NCBI GenBank assembly: GCA_030152865.1
Contig: JASLIW010000100.1
Span: forward strand, 1 to 6,411
Direction: 5' to 3'
DNA length: 6,411 bases
From: Bacteroides sp.
GTDB taxonomy: Bacteria; Bacteroidota; Bacteroidia; Bacteroidales; Bacteroidaceae
The position numbers were made by a program, and so were the translations under genes. Shown in pieces: positions 1-6,411 of this stretch. The notes below the pieces were generated by a model. That model saw only the letters and a program-made list of their open reading frames with translations. It had not been told where the DNA came from and did no database searches. The first letter of the stretch is position 1, and the number at the start of each line of letters is the position of its first letter.

Positions 1-2771
1 TCACATTACTTTTTGCCTTAGCTTGCCTAACAAGTTGGGGCTATGCTCAGAAAAAACCTTTAGACCATAGTGTTTACGATAGTTGGCAACGCATTCGGCT
101 CAGCACTATCTCCGACAAAGGAACTTACGCAAGTTATTTGATCAGCCCACAAGAGGGCGACGATGTATTTTATATGCACAACACGGCCAAGAAGAACCAA
201 ACTTTTACGATTGATCGCATTCAGCGTTATTCTATTACGCCCAATGAAAAATACTTTATAGGCGCTATCAAACCTAAGTTTGCCCAAACCAAAGCGCACA
301 AAGAGAATAAAGGGAAGAAAGAAGATGCACCCAAAGACACATTAGTAGTAGCTACACTTCCTTTGCAAAGACTAGACACGCTAGGAGCTATCAAATCGTA
401 TAAAATAGGAAAAGAAGGAAACCAGTTTTACGCCTATCTCCCTGAAGATGTAAGAACCCAAGAGGAGAAAAAAGACTCTATTGAGTTCAACAAACCCTTA
501 GTCATTAAAGAGTTTGGCAGCAGTTGGTGTGATACGATTGACTATGTGGATAGCTACTATTTTAGTAAAAATGGCACACAGCTCGCCATTCTTACCCAGC
601 CCGAAAAGAAAGACTCTATTACTCCCGATAAGGAATTGATATTCTATGACCTCAGTAAAAAGGAGAAGAAAACAATCTCAAAAGGCTACTTCAAATACCT
701 CACGCCTGAGTTTAACGAAACGGGAGACTTGTTGGCTTTCTATGCTGCCAAAGACACGGTGCTGCCTACCGATAAGAGTTTTGAACTCTTCCTCTATAAG
801 CAAGGGCATGAGGAGGCAGACCTATTAATTGGGACTGATTACACTCAGAATCTGCCTGAGGGGTGGTTTTTTACCGAAAACAGTACGCTTTCTTTTAGTC
901 ATAAAGGAGATAAGCTATTTAGCTCAGTAGCTCCTCTTACACTTCCTAGCGATACGATTACTTACAAGGAAGAGAAAGCAGCACTTGACATCTGGCACTA
1001 CCAAGACCCTGTTATCCAACCCGGGCAGCTTGTCAATCGCAACAGAGAGGCGAAACGCACCTATACAGCTGTTTTATATCTCGACCAAGCCAATAATTTA
1101 GTTCCGATTAGCCAAAACCCATTTGAAAGTGTTTGGCGTGTAAATCGTGGAGATGCAGATTTTGCAATTGTAACAGATAATTCTAAAAATATCATAGCAA
1201 CTCAGTGGGAGGGCTCTACAGCCAAAGATATTTATCAAGTTGATTACAAGACAGGCAAGCGTAAACTCTTACTAGAAGATTTCAAGGGATCTGTTTCACC
1301 CTCACCCCAGGGCAAGTACTTACTTCTGTATCAAATGGAAGATTCCAATTGGTACAGCTATAACTTGGCTACAGATCAGCTCACAAATTTGACAAGTCAG
1401 TTAGACGTCAACTTTTGGAACGAAAAAGAAGACTACCCCGGCAAACCCTACCCTTATGGTTCAGCAGGATGGACAGCGGATGATCAGAAAGTGCTACTAT
1501 ACGATGCCTATGACATTTGGGAATTTGACCCTACAGCACAACAAGCTCCTCGTTGTTTGACACAGCAAGCAGGTAGAAAAAACAATTTAAAGTACCGCAT
1601 TGTCAACCTAGATAGAGAGCAGCGCTTCTTTTCACCCAAAGAAGAACTTTTAATTGAAGTATTCAATACAAACAATAAAGATGCAGCACTAGCTAGTTTG
1701 AACTTAGGACGCCCTGCTCAGCCCAAACTACTTACTGCACAAGAACCCATACAGTATAATAGCATAATTAAAGCCAAAGAGGCTCAGAGACACCTCTTCA
1801 TCAAGTCTAACTTTGAGATTTGCCCAGATATACATTTTACCTCCAACCAATGGAGAAGCTCAAGCCAACTCAGCCACATCAACCCTCAAAAAGAGGAGTA
1901 CAACTGGGGAACAGCCGAACTCTTCCACTGGCACGCCTTTGATGGAAAAAAGCTAGATGGTATCGTGTACAAACCTGAAGATTTTGACCCGAGCAAGAAG
2001 TATCCTGTGATGATTTATTTCTACGAAACTCATTCGGATAATTTAAATGCACACCACATGCCTCAGCCCAGCTGGTCTATTATCAATATCTCATTCTATG
2101 TGAGTAGAGGTTATGTCGTCTTCTCTCCCGACATTCATTATACCACAGGTATGCCTGGAGAGTCTGCCTACAACTGCATCGTTTCTGGTGCAGAGGCACT
2201 GGCTAAAAACAGCTGGATAGATAAGGATAATATGGCTATTCAAGGTCAAAGCTGGGGTGGCTACCAAGTGGCCTACTTGGTGACCCGTACCAACCTATTC
2301 AAGGCTGCTGGCTCAGGTGCTCCTGTTTCAAATATGACTAGTGCCTACGGAGGAATTCGCTGGGGCACTGGCTCTAGCCGTCAGCTGCAATATGAAATTG
2401 GTCAAAGTCGTATCGGTGGTACACTTTGGGACTGCCCAGAGCTTTACCTACTCAACTCTCCTATCTTCCGAGTTGATAAGATAGAAACACCCCTGCTCAT
2501 TATGCACAACGATGAAGATGGAGCTGTGCCTTGGTACCAAGGGATTGAAATGTATATGGGCATGCGCAGACTACAAAAACCTGTTTGGATGCTTCAATAC
2601 AATGGAGAGCAACACAACTTAGTGAAACGCGTCAACCGCAAAGATCTTAGTATTCGTTTGCAACAGTTCTTTGACCACTACCTCAAGGGAGCACCTGCTC
2701 CAGAATGGATGGTAAAAGGTGTCCCTGCTATCCGCAAAGGAAAAACATGGGGCACAGATTTAGTCGAATAA
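1..2771 (+). CDS. Secreted S9 family (prolyl oligopeptidase-type) serine peptidase, 5'-partial
   Basis: This is an exported serine peptidase expected to cleave peptides in the periplasm or at the cell surface. The frame is open from base 3, giving 922 visible residues. Residues 1-15 (TLLFALACLTSWGYA) are the end of a signal peptide with likely cleavage at GYA|QKK, so only a few N-terminal residues are missing. The TTG at 138 is internal and is not the start. Residues ~20-610 fit the beta-propeller of S9 peptidases, with a lysine-rich loop near residues 95-115. Residues ~640-905 are the alpha/beta-hydrolase domain (Peptidase_S9). The catalytic triad is complete: Ser750 in GQSWGG (codon 2250-2252), Asp839 in HNDEDGAVP (2517-2519) and His871 in GEQHN (2613-2615). 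It ends in tandem TAA stops and is followed by its own terminator, so it is probably not co-transcribed with the next gene. The family is certain; substrate preference is not readable, and a prolyl-specific label would be overcalling. Confidence 0.93.
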   Translation, partial: TLLFALACLTSWGYAQKKPLDHSVYDSWQRIRLSTISDKGTYASYLISPQEGDDVFYMHNTAKKNQTFTIDRIQRYSITPNEKYFIGAIKPKFAQTKAHKENKGKKEDAPKDTLVVATLPLQRLDTLGAIKSYKIGKEGNQFYAYLPEDVRTQEEKKDSIEFNKPLVIKEFGSSWCDTIDYVDSYYFSKNGTQLAILTQPEKKDSITPDKELIFYDLSKKEKKTISKGYFKYLTPEFNETGDLLAFYAAKDTVLPTDKSFELFLYKQGHEEADLLIGTDYTQNLPEGWFFTENSTLSFSHKGDKLFSSVAPLTLPSDTITYKEEKAALDIWHYQDPVIQPGQLVNRNREAKRTYTAVLYLDQANNLVPISQNPFESVWRVNRGDADFAIVTDNSKNIIATQWEGSTAKDIYQVDYKTGKRKLLLEDFKGSVSPSPQGKYLLLYQMEDSNWYSYNLATDQLTNLTSQLDVNFWNEKEDYPGKPYPYGSAGWTADDQKVLLYDAYDIWEFDPTAQQAPRCLTQQAGRKNNLKYRIVNLDREQRFFSPKEELLIEVFNTNNKDAALASLNLGRPAQPKLLTAQEPIQYNSIIKAKEAQRHLFIKSNFEICPDIHFTSNQWRSSSQLSHINPQKEEYNWGTAELFHWHAFDGKKLDGIVYKPEDFDPSKKYPVMIYFYETHSDNLNAHHMPQPSWSIINISFYVSRGYVVFSPDIHYTTGMPGESAYNCIVSGAEALAKNSWIDKDNMAIQGQSWGGYQVAYLVTRTNLFKAAGSGAPVSNMTSAYGGIRWGTGSSRQLQYEIGQSRIGGTLWDCPELYLLNSPIFRVDKIETPLLIMHNDEDGAVPWYQGIEMYMGMRRLQKPVWMLQYNGEQHNLVKRVNRKDLSIRLQQFFDHYLKGAPAPEWMVKGVPAIRKGKTWGTDLVE

Positions 2772-2806
2772 TAAGAACTCCATATCTATACCTCTCATGT
2801 GATTTT

Positions 2807-2846
2807 AAAGAGTCTAAGTAGGTCTGCCTATTTAGACTCTTTTATT
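2807..2846 (+). terminator. Rho-independent terminator of the S9 peptidase gene
   Basis: A 16-bp stem pairs 2807-2822 (AAAGAGTCTAAGTAGG) with 2827-2842 (CCTATTTAGACTCTTT), closed by a TCTG tetraloop. There is one G-T wobble and every other position is Watson-Crick. The 3' arm runs into a T-rich tail (TTTTATT, 2840-2846). The hairpin begins 35 bases after the peptidase stop. Read on the minus strand there is no good T-tract, so it looks one-directional, and it separates the peptidase gene from the receptor operon. Confidence 0.9.
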
Positions 2847-2913
2847 CTACACTAGGAATAAAGCTAAGCCTGTCAATTCAAAAAGACTTCCTTTTAACCT
2901 AAAATACTTAAAT

Positions 2914-2931
2914 ATCCTCATTTGTTAGGAT
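2914..2931. promoter_or_regulatory. Small dyad, possible operator upstream of the receptor operon
   Basis: ATCCT (2914-2918) is repeated inverted as AGGAT (2927-2931) with 8 bases between the arms. It lies about 50 bases before the receptor start and just upstream of, or overlapping, the candidate -33 element. A symmetric site here could bind a dimeric regulator. Five-base arms arise easily by chance, it does not match the Fur consensus, and no second copy was found in the window. Confidence 0.2.
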
Positions 2932-2961
2932 TGATGGCTGAGCTTGCTTTTTCTTTCTTTG
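2930..2961 (+). promoter_or_regulatory. Candidate Bacteroidota-type promoter for the receptor-permease operon
   Basis: Bacteroidota primary promoters follow TTTG, then about 19-21 bases, then TAnnTTTG. Here ATTG (2930-2933) is followed after 20 bases by TTTCTTTG (2954-2961), with one mismatch in each element. Transcription would start near 2968 and give a leader of only about 16 bases. The leader before ATG 2984 is A-rich with no Shine-Dalgarno, which is normal in this phylum. A weaker alternative pairs TTTG 2921-2924 with TTGCTTTT 2944-2951. Some promoter is needed here because of the upstream terminator; its exact position is uncertain. Confidence 0.3.
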
Positions 2962-2983
2962 TAGTCAAAATAATAAGCCAACT

Positions 2984-5125
2984 ATGAACAAGTATCTATT
3001 TACCTTCTTTTTTTGTTGTATCTGTGGAGCCACGACTCCCAGTCAAGCCTATTCTAAAGTCAAGTCTTCTCCTGTCCAAGAGAAAAAGACAGACAAATGG
3101 ACAGATACAGACTTAGACTCTCTTTATCAGCACAATCCCTTTTTTCTCAAAGAGATTGTAATTCAAGGTTTTAAACAAGACAAAGAGTTCAAGCTATCTC
3201 CTGTTGCTGCCTCTTCTTTCAGCTCAAACTTACTTCAGAGAGAACGTGTCACAAGTATTAAGGAGATAACTGGGCTTGTACCCAATTTCTTTATGCCCGA
3301 CTATGGTGCTAAAATTTCCTCTCCTGTATATATTCGAGGTATTGGCTCTAAAATCAATTCACCCTCTATCGGACTTTATATAGATGGTGTGCCCTACTTT
3401 GAAAGTGCTTCGTTCGACTTCAACTTCAGTGGCATCGAGAGTATCGATGTGCTGAGAGGACCACAAGGCACGCTATACGGACGTAACACCATGGGTGGTA
3501 TTATCAATGTATATACCAAATCACCTCTTCACCACCAAGGTAGCTCAGTGAGCTTTAGAGGAGGTAGCTACAACCAATACGACCTCTCTGCTGCTCACTA
3601 CCTGCGTATCAAAGAGGGTATGGGCTTAGCTTTATCGGCCAATTACAACCACTTTGGGGGGTTCTTTAAGAATCAATACCTCAACGAAAAAGCAGATGAA
3701 TCGGATGCAGGGGCAGGAAGAATCCGTTTTGATTGGGAAATAAACCCACAATGGAGCTTAAAGCTGATCTCTTCTTTGGATTACTTAGATCAAAATGGAT
3801 ACCCGTTTGGCAAGTACGATCCAGCCACTAATCATACGGCAGATGTCAACTACAATAGCCCTACTACCTACAGACGTTTAATGTCAAGTTCGGGTGCTAA
3901 TGTAGAGTACCAAGGAGATGGGTTTAAACTAAGTAACCAACTTTCATTCCAATACGTAACAGATGCTCAAAAGATAGATCAAGACTTTACAGAGCAAGAT
4001 ATTTATGCCGTTCAGAAAAAAGAAATTCAACGCATGTTTTCTGAGGAGTTGAACATCAAATCGAGCAATGACTCGAAGTACCAATGGCTCTTCGGGCTCT
4101 TTGGCTTTCATCAAAGCATCCACCGAGATTTGAATATGGATTTGAAACAAAAAGGAGCACTGGATTATAAACGCTACGAACTACCCACCTATGGATTTGC
4201 TGTATTTCATCAGTCAACGCTCAATGACCTTATCTGGCAAGGTCTTTCACTCTCTGCAGGTGTACGCTTCGATTATGAACATACAGACTTAGACTACCTA
4301 CATCAAGTCACAGCCCAAGCAAACACACAGCTCATGAATGACTCCAAGCAATCACTAAACTTCAGACAGCTAACTCCTAAGTTTACACTTCAATATACGA
4401 GCCCCAATGAGCAAAACATCTATACCTCAGTCACTAGAGGGTTCAAAGCAGGAGGATTCAATACCTCCTTTGATACCAAGAGTGACAAAACATTTGACCC
4501 CGAATACAGCTGGAATTACGAACTGGGTGCCAAACTTAATTTCTTTGATCACAGACTTACGGCAGATTTAGCCCTTTTCTATATAGATTGGAAAGATCAA
4601 CAGCTCCACCAACCCCTACTTTCTGGACAGGGTAGAAAGCTTAAAAATATAGGAAAATCAGCCAGTAAGGGGGTGGAAGCTAGCATCACTGCACACCCTG
4701 TCGATGCCCTTACGCTTCAAGCCAACTATGGTTATACCAAAGCCTATTTCAAGAAATATGATGTAAAGGAAGGGCTAAGCTTAAAAGACAAGCGACTGCC
4801 TTTAGTACCCGATCATACGCTAGCGCTACATGCTGATTATACCTTTTATGTCCCTCGCTTCTTCTTTGATGAGATACAGCTTGGACTAAGCTATTTAGGA
4901 ACGGGTAAAATCTATTGGGCTGACAACAACCTAAACCACCAAAGTTATTACGACCTCTTAAATGCACAACTAACAGTTCGAACAAAACAGATCGATGTCT
5001 CTGTCTGGGCTAAAAACATCTTAAATAAAAAATACCAGGCCTATGTTGTAGCTACAGGTCCAAATCATTTTGCCCAGAAGGGAAAACCCTTTACCATAGG
5101 TGCTTCTATTTCTCTCAACTTATAA
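2984..5125 (+). CDS. TonB-dependent outer-membrane receptor (siderophore/porphyrin-type)
   Basis: This 713-residue outer-membrane importer is expected to take up a scarce ligand using TonB-ExbBD energy. Residues 1-22 are a signal peptide with likely cleavage at SQA|YSK. KEIVIQG (56-62) resembles a TonB box. The plug domain follows, with PVYIRGIG (114-121), LYIDGVPY (131-138) and the conserved IES..VLRGPQGTLYGRN..GG block (151-172). The rest is the 22-strand barrel, with typical blocks SVTRGFKAGGFN (~482-493) and KNILNKKY (677-684) near the C-terminus. There is no carboxypeptidase-like N-terminal extension and no SusD partner beside it, so a polysaccharide-type receptor is unlikely. Size and architecture fit siderophore, heme or porphyrin receptors. 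The last residue is Leu, where outer-membrane barrels usually end in an aromatic. The permease gene starts 8 bases after its stop, so the two are probably co-transcribed. The family is certain; the ligand is inferred only. Confidence 0.93.
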   Translation: MNKYLFTFFFCCICGATTPSQAYSKVKSSPVQEKKTDKWTDTDLDSLYQHNPFFLKEIVIQGFKQDKEFKLSPVAASSFSSNLLQRERVTSIKEITGLVPNFFMPDYGAKISSPVYIRGIGSKINSPSIGLYIDGVPYFESASFDFNFSGIESIDVLRGPQGTLYGRNTMGGIINVYTKSPLHHQGSSVSFRGGSYNQYDLSAAHYLRIKEGMGLALSANYNHFGGFFKNQYLNEKADESDAGAGRIRFDWEINPQWSLKLISSLDYLDQNGYPFGKYDPATNHTADVNYNSPTTYRRLMSSSGANVEYQGDGFKLSNQLSFQYVTDAQKIDQDFTEQDIYAVQKKEIQRMFSEELNIKSSNDSKYQWLFGLFGFHQSIHRDLNMDLKQKGALDYKRYELPTYGFAVFHQSTLNDLIWQGLSLSAGVRFDYEHTDLDYLHQVTAQANTQLMNDSKQSLNFRQLTPKFTLQYTSPNEQNIYTSVTRGFKAGGFNTSFDTKSDKTFDPEYSWNYELGAKLNFFDHRLTADLALFYIDWKDQQLHQPLLSGQGRKLKNIGKSASKGVEASITAHPVDALTLQANYGYTKAYFKKYDVKEGLSLKDKRLPLVPDHTLALHADYTFYVPRFFFDEIQLGLSYLGTGKIYWADNNLNHQSYYDLLNAQLTVRTKQIDVSVWAKNILNKKYQAYVVATGPNHFAQKGKPFTIGASISLNL

Positions 5126-5133
5126 ACTAGATT

Positions 5134-6378
5134 ATGAGCAAGCAAACAGCTTCCCCACTCTTAGATGAGATAAATCCGAGCAGCAGAAGGTTTAACTTAC
5201 TGACTTTCTTCTTCCTTTATATTGCACAATCCATACCCAAGAGCTTTTTCTCGACCCTGATACCCGTAATCATGCGTCAAGAGAATTTTGAGCTCTCCAC
5301 CATTGGTATCATGCAATTGATTAAGCTCCCTTGGATCTTAAAGTTTCTGTGGTCTCCCTATGTCGATAGAAAATGTCAAAGCGTAGGAGATTACAAACGC
5401 TGGATATTGGGTTCAGAACTCATTTATGCCCTATCTATCTTCTTGGTGGCGTTTATGGATTATACGGTAGATTTTAAAGGAATTATTTTTCTGATTTTTA
5501 TCTCCTTTGCTGCTTCGGCCACACAAGATATTGCAACAGATGCCTTGGCTGTACTCTCGTTCAACCACAAAGAAAAGAGCCTGGTCAATAGCATGCAGTC
5601 TATGGGTAGTTTTGGAGGAGTGATGATAGGATCGGGCTTGCTTATGTTGTTATTTCAACAACTAGGCTGGTCAACGATACTCCCCTATGTGGGGCTCTTT
5701 GTTGTTCTGGCTATCATTCCTCTACTCTGCAATAAAGGACTGCGAATAAAGGAAAAAAAGCCACAACAGCTAGCTAGTCGGAGAGATATTCTCTATTTCT
5801 TTACTCAAAAAGAGCAGCCTATTTGGAAGCAAATTGTCTTTTTATTCCTATTTTACTCGGGCATCATCGGGACCTTGGCCATGCTCAAGCCCTACTTAGT
5901 AGATCAAGGCTATCAAACCAAAGAGATTGGTTTTATATTTGGTATCGTGGGCACAGCTGTGGGATTTATCGCCTCATTTGCAGGTGGCTTTATTGTTCGT
6001 AAACTAGGACGGTATCGCTCCAGAATACTTTTTGCAAGTTTGATTTTAGCTAGCACCATTTATTTTAGAATTATACTAGCCATTCCCCACAGCACAGCAC
6101 TCTTATACCTGGGAGTTATTCTCCTCTGGAGTAGCTATGGCATGGCAACAATTATAGTTTATACTACAGCTATGGATTTTGTGCGTCCAGGCAAGGAAGG
6201 CACAGACTTTACCATACAGACTGTTATCACCCACCTCAGCTCTATGCTTGTCGCTATCGGCAGTGGGTTTGTAGCTGAGAAATTGGGCTATTTAAGTCTG
6301 GCTAGTTTTGAAATAGGCTTAGCAGGACTCTCGCTTCTTTATATTTTAATTGCATTCAAAAAACCACAATATGACTAA
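5134..6378 (+). CDS. MFS permease of the AmpG / RhtX-FptX type
   Basis: This 414-residue inner-membrane transporter has about 12 predicted hydrophobic segments (near 20-45, 53-72, 90-108, 114-136, 152-174, 178-198, 233-255, 264-286, 297-313, 322-345, 362-382 and 386-407). AmpG-type hallmarks are LPWILKFLWSPYVDR (65-79), in the loop after the second segment, and SATQDIATDALAV (128-140). RPGKEGTDFTIQ (351-362), before segment 11, recalls the RhtX/FptX branch, which imports rhizobactin and pyochelin siderophores across the inner membrane as a single polypeptide. Its length also suits that branch. It starts 8 bases after the receptor stop without a Shine-Dalgarno, and its end overlaps the next start, so it sits mid-operon. 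The likely role is to carry the receptor's ligand from periplasm to cytoplasm by proton motive force. A muropeptide permease (true AmpG) is the main alternative, but the receptor neighbour argues against it. Confidence 0.85.
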   Translation: MSKQTASPLLDEINPSSRRFNLLTFFFLYIAQSIPKSFFSTLIPVIMRQENFELSTIGIMQLIKLPWILKFLWSPYVDRKCQSVGDYKRWILGSELIYALSIFLVAFMDYTVDFKGIIFLIFISFAASATQDIATDALAVLSFNHKEKSLVNSMQSMGSFGGVMIGSGLLMLLFQQLGWSTILPYVGLFVVLAIIPLLCNKGLRIKEKKPQQLASRRDILYFFTQKEQPIWKQIVFLFLFYSGIIGTLAMLKPYLVDQGYQTKEIGFIFGIVGTAVGFIASFAGGFIVRKLGRYRSRILFASLILASTIYFRIILAIPHSTALLYLGVILLWSSYGMATIIVYTTAMDFVRPGKEGTDFTIQTVITHLSSMLVAIGSGFVAEKLGYLSLASFEIGLAGLSLLYILIAFKKPQYD

Positions 6379-6411
6379 AATCAATTTAGACAAATACAAT
6401 ATTCCAGTACC
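6371..6411 (+). CDS. hemN: Start of a probable HemN (oxygen-independent coproporphyrinogen III oxidase), 3'-partial
   Basis: ATG at 6371 overlaps the permease stop by 8 bases (ATGACTAA), a layout typical of translational coupling. The frame stays open to the window end and encodes MTKINLDKYNIPVP, where the last codon is CCN and so must be Pro. KYN followed by three residues and Pro matches the N-terminus of HemN proteins, where KYNxxxP leads into RYTSYP (as recalled for E. coli HemN). HemN is a cytoplasmic radical-SAM enzyme that converts coproporphyrinogen III to protoporphyrinogen IX. The call rests on 14 residues. The RYTSYP block and the CxxxCxxC cluster motif lie beyond the window, so the existence of a gene is much more certain than its identity. 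Confidence 0.6.
   Translation, partial: MTKINLDKYNIPV

Noticed and set aside
138..140. TTG as the start codon of the S9 peptidase
   Set aside because: The frame is open upstream to the window edge and encodes a signal-peptide end followed by the conserved mature N-terminus of this family, so the real start lies before base 1.
60..299. Short open frame on the minus strand (79 codons)
   Set aside because: It lies antisense inside the well-supported peptidase gene, has no recognisable motif, and looks like a chance shadow.
646..828. Out-of-frame + strand open frame (60 codons)
   Set aside because: It overlaps the peptidase propeller in another frame and its composition is a frame-shifted copy of a Lys/Ser-rich stretch, not a protein of its own.
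2892..2904. TTTTA-ACC-TAAAA mini-hairpin
   Set aside because: Five A/T-only pairs in an AT-rich gap are expected by chance and would be unstable; there is no sign of a regulatory RNA.
2847..2983. Fur-box-like operator before the receptor gene
   Set aside because: No stretch approximates the GATAATGATAATCATTATC consensus, so iron regulation through a classical Fur site cannot be supported.
3944..4985. Two minus-strand open frames (3944-4150 and 4749-4985)
   Set aside because: Both lie antisense to the receptor barrel region, have no recognisable domain, and have no supporting promoter or neighbour.
1..5125. Functional link between the S9 peptidase and the receptor operon
   Set aside because: A strong terminator and a 212-base gap separate them, and no motif ties the peptidase to ligand release; same-strand adjacency alone is not enough.
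1..6411. CRISPR array, tRNA/rRNA genes, insertion sequences, long repeats
   Set aside because: No periodic repeats, cloverleaf-like segments, transposase motifs or terminal inverted repeats were seen; coding sequence fills the window apart from 2772-2983 and an 8-base gap.

Overview
The window looks like chromosomal DNA of a Bacteroidota bacterium, most likely from the Bacteroidales. The signs are a secreted S9 peptidase with a KKPLDHSVYDSW-type N-terminus, a TonB-dependent outer-membrane receptor, start codons in A-rich leaders without Shine-Dalgarno sequences, and moderate-to-low GC. The genus cannot be fixed from sequence alone; a Porphyromonas-like organism is a guess. All genes lie on the + strand and coding density is high.

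Layout. (1) Bases 1-2771 hold the nearly complete gene of a secreted S9 (prolyl oligopeptidase family) serine peptidase. Only the first few codons lie outside the window. It ends in tandem TAA stops and is followed by a strong intrinsic terminator (2807-2846). (2) A 212-base intergenic region (2772-2983) carries that terminator, then a weak candidate Bacteroidota-type promoter and a small dyad that could be an operator. (3) A tight three-gene unit follows: a TonB-dependent receptor (2984-5125), an AmpG/RhtX-FptX-type MFS permease starting 8 bases later (5134-6378), and a third gene that starts inside the end of the permease gene (6371) and runs off the window. Its first 14 residues resemble the start of HemN, the oxygen-independent coproporphyrinogen III oxidase.

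How the genes could work together. The peptidase is transcriptionally insulated and probably unrelated to its neighbours. The downstream unit has the parts of a minimal import route: an outer-membrane receptor, a single-polypeptide inner-membrane permease, and probably an enzyme of late heme synthesis. Many Bacteroidales lack early heme synthesis but keep late steps. The attractive hypothesis is therefore that this operon imports a porphyrin precursor such as coproporphyrin(ogen) III and passes it to HemN. The conservative alternative is siderophore uptake with hemN as an iron/heme-related passenger. The substrate cannot be read from the sequence.
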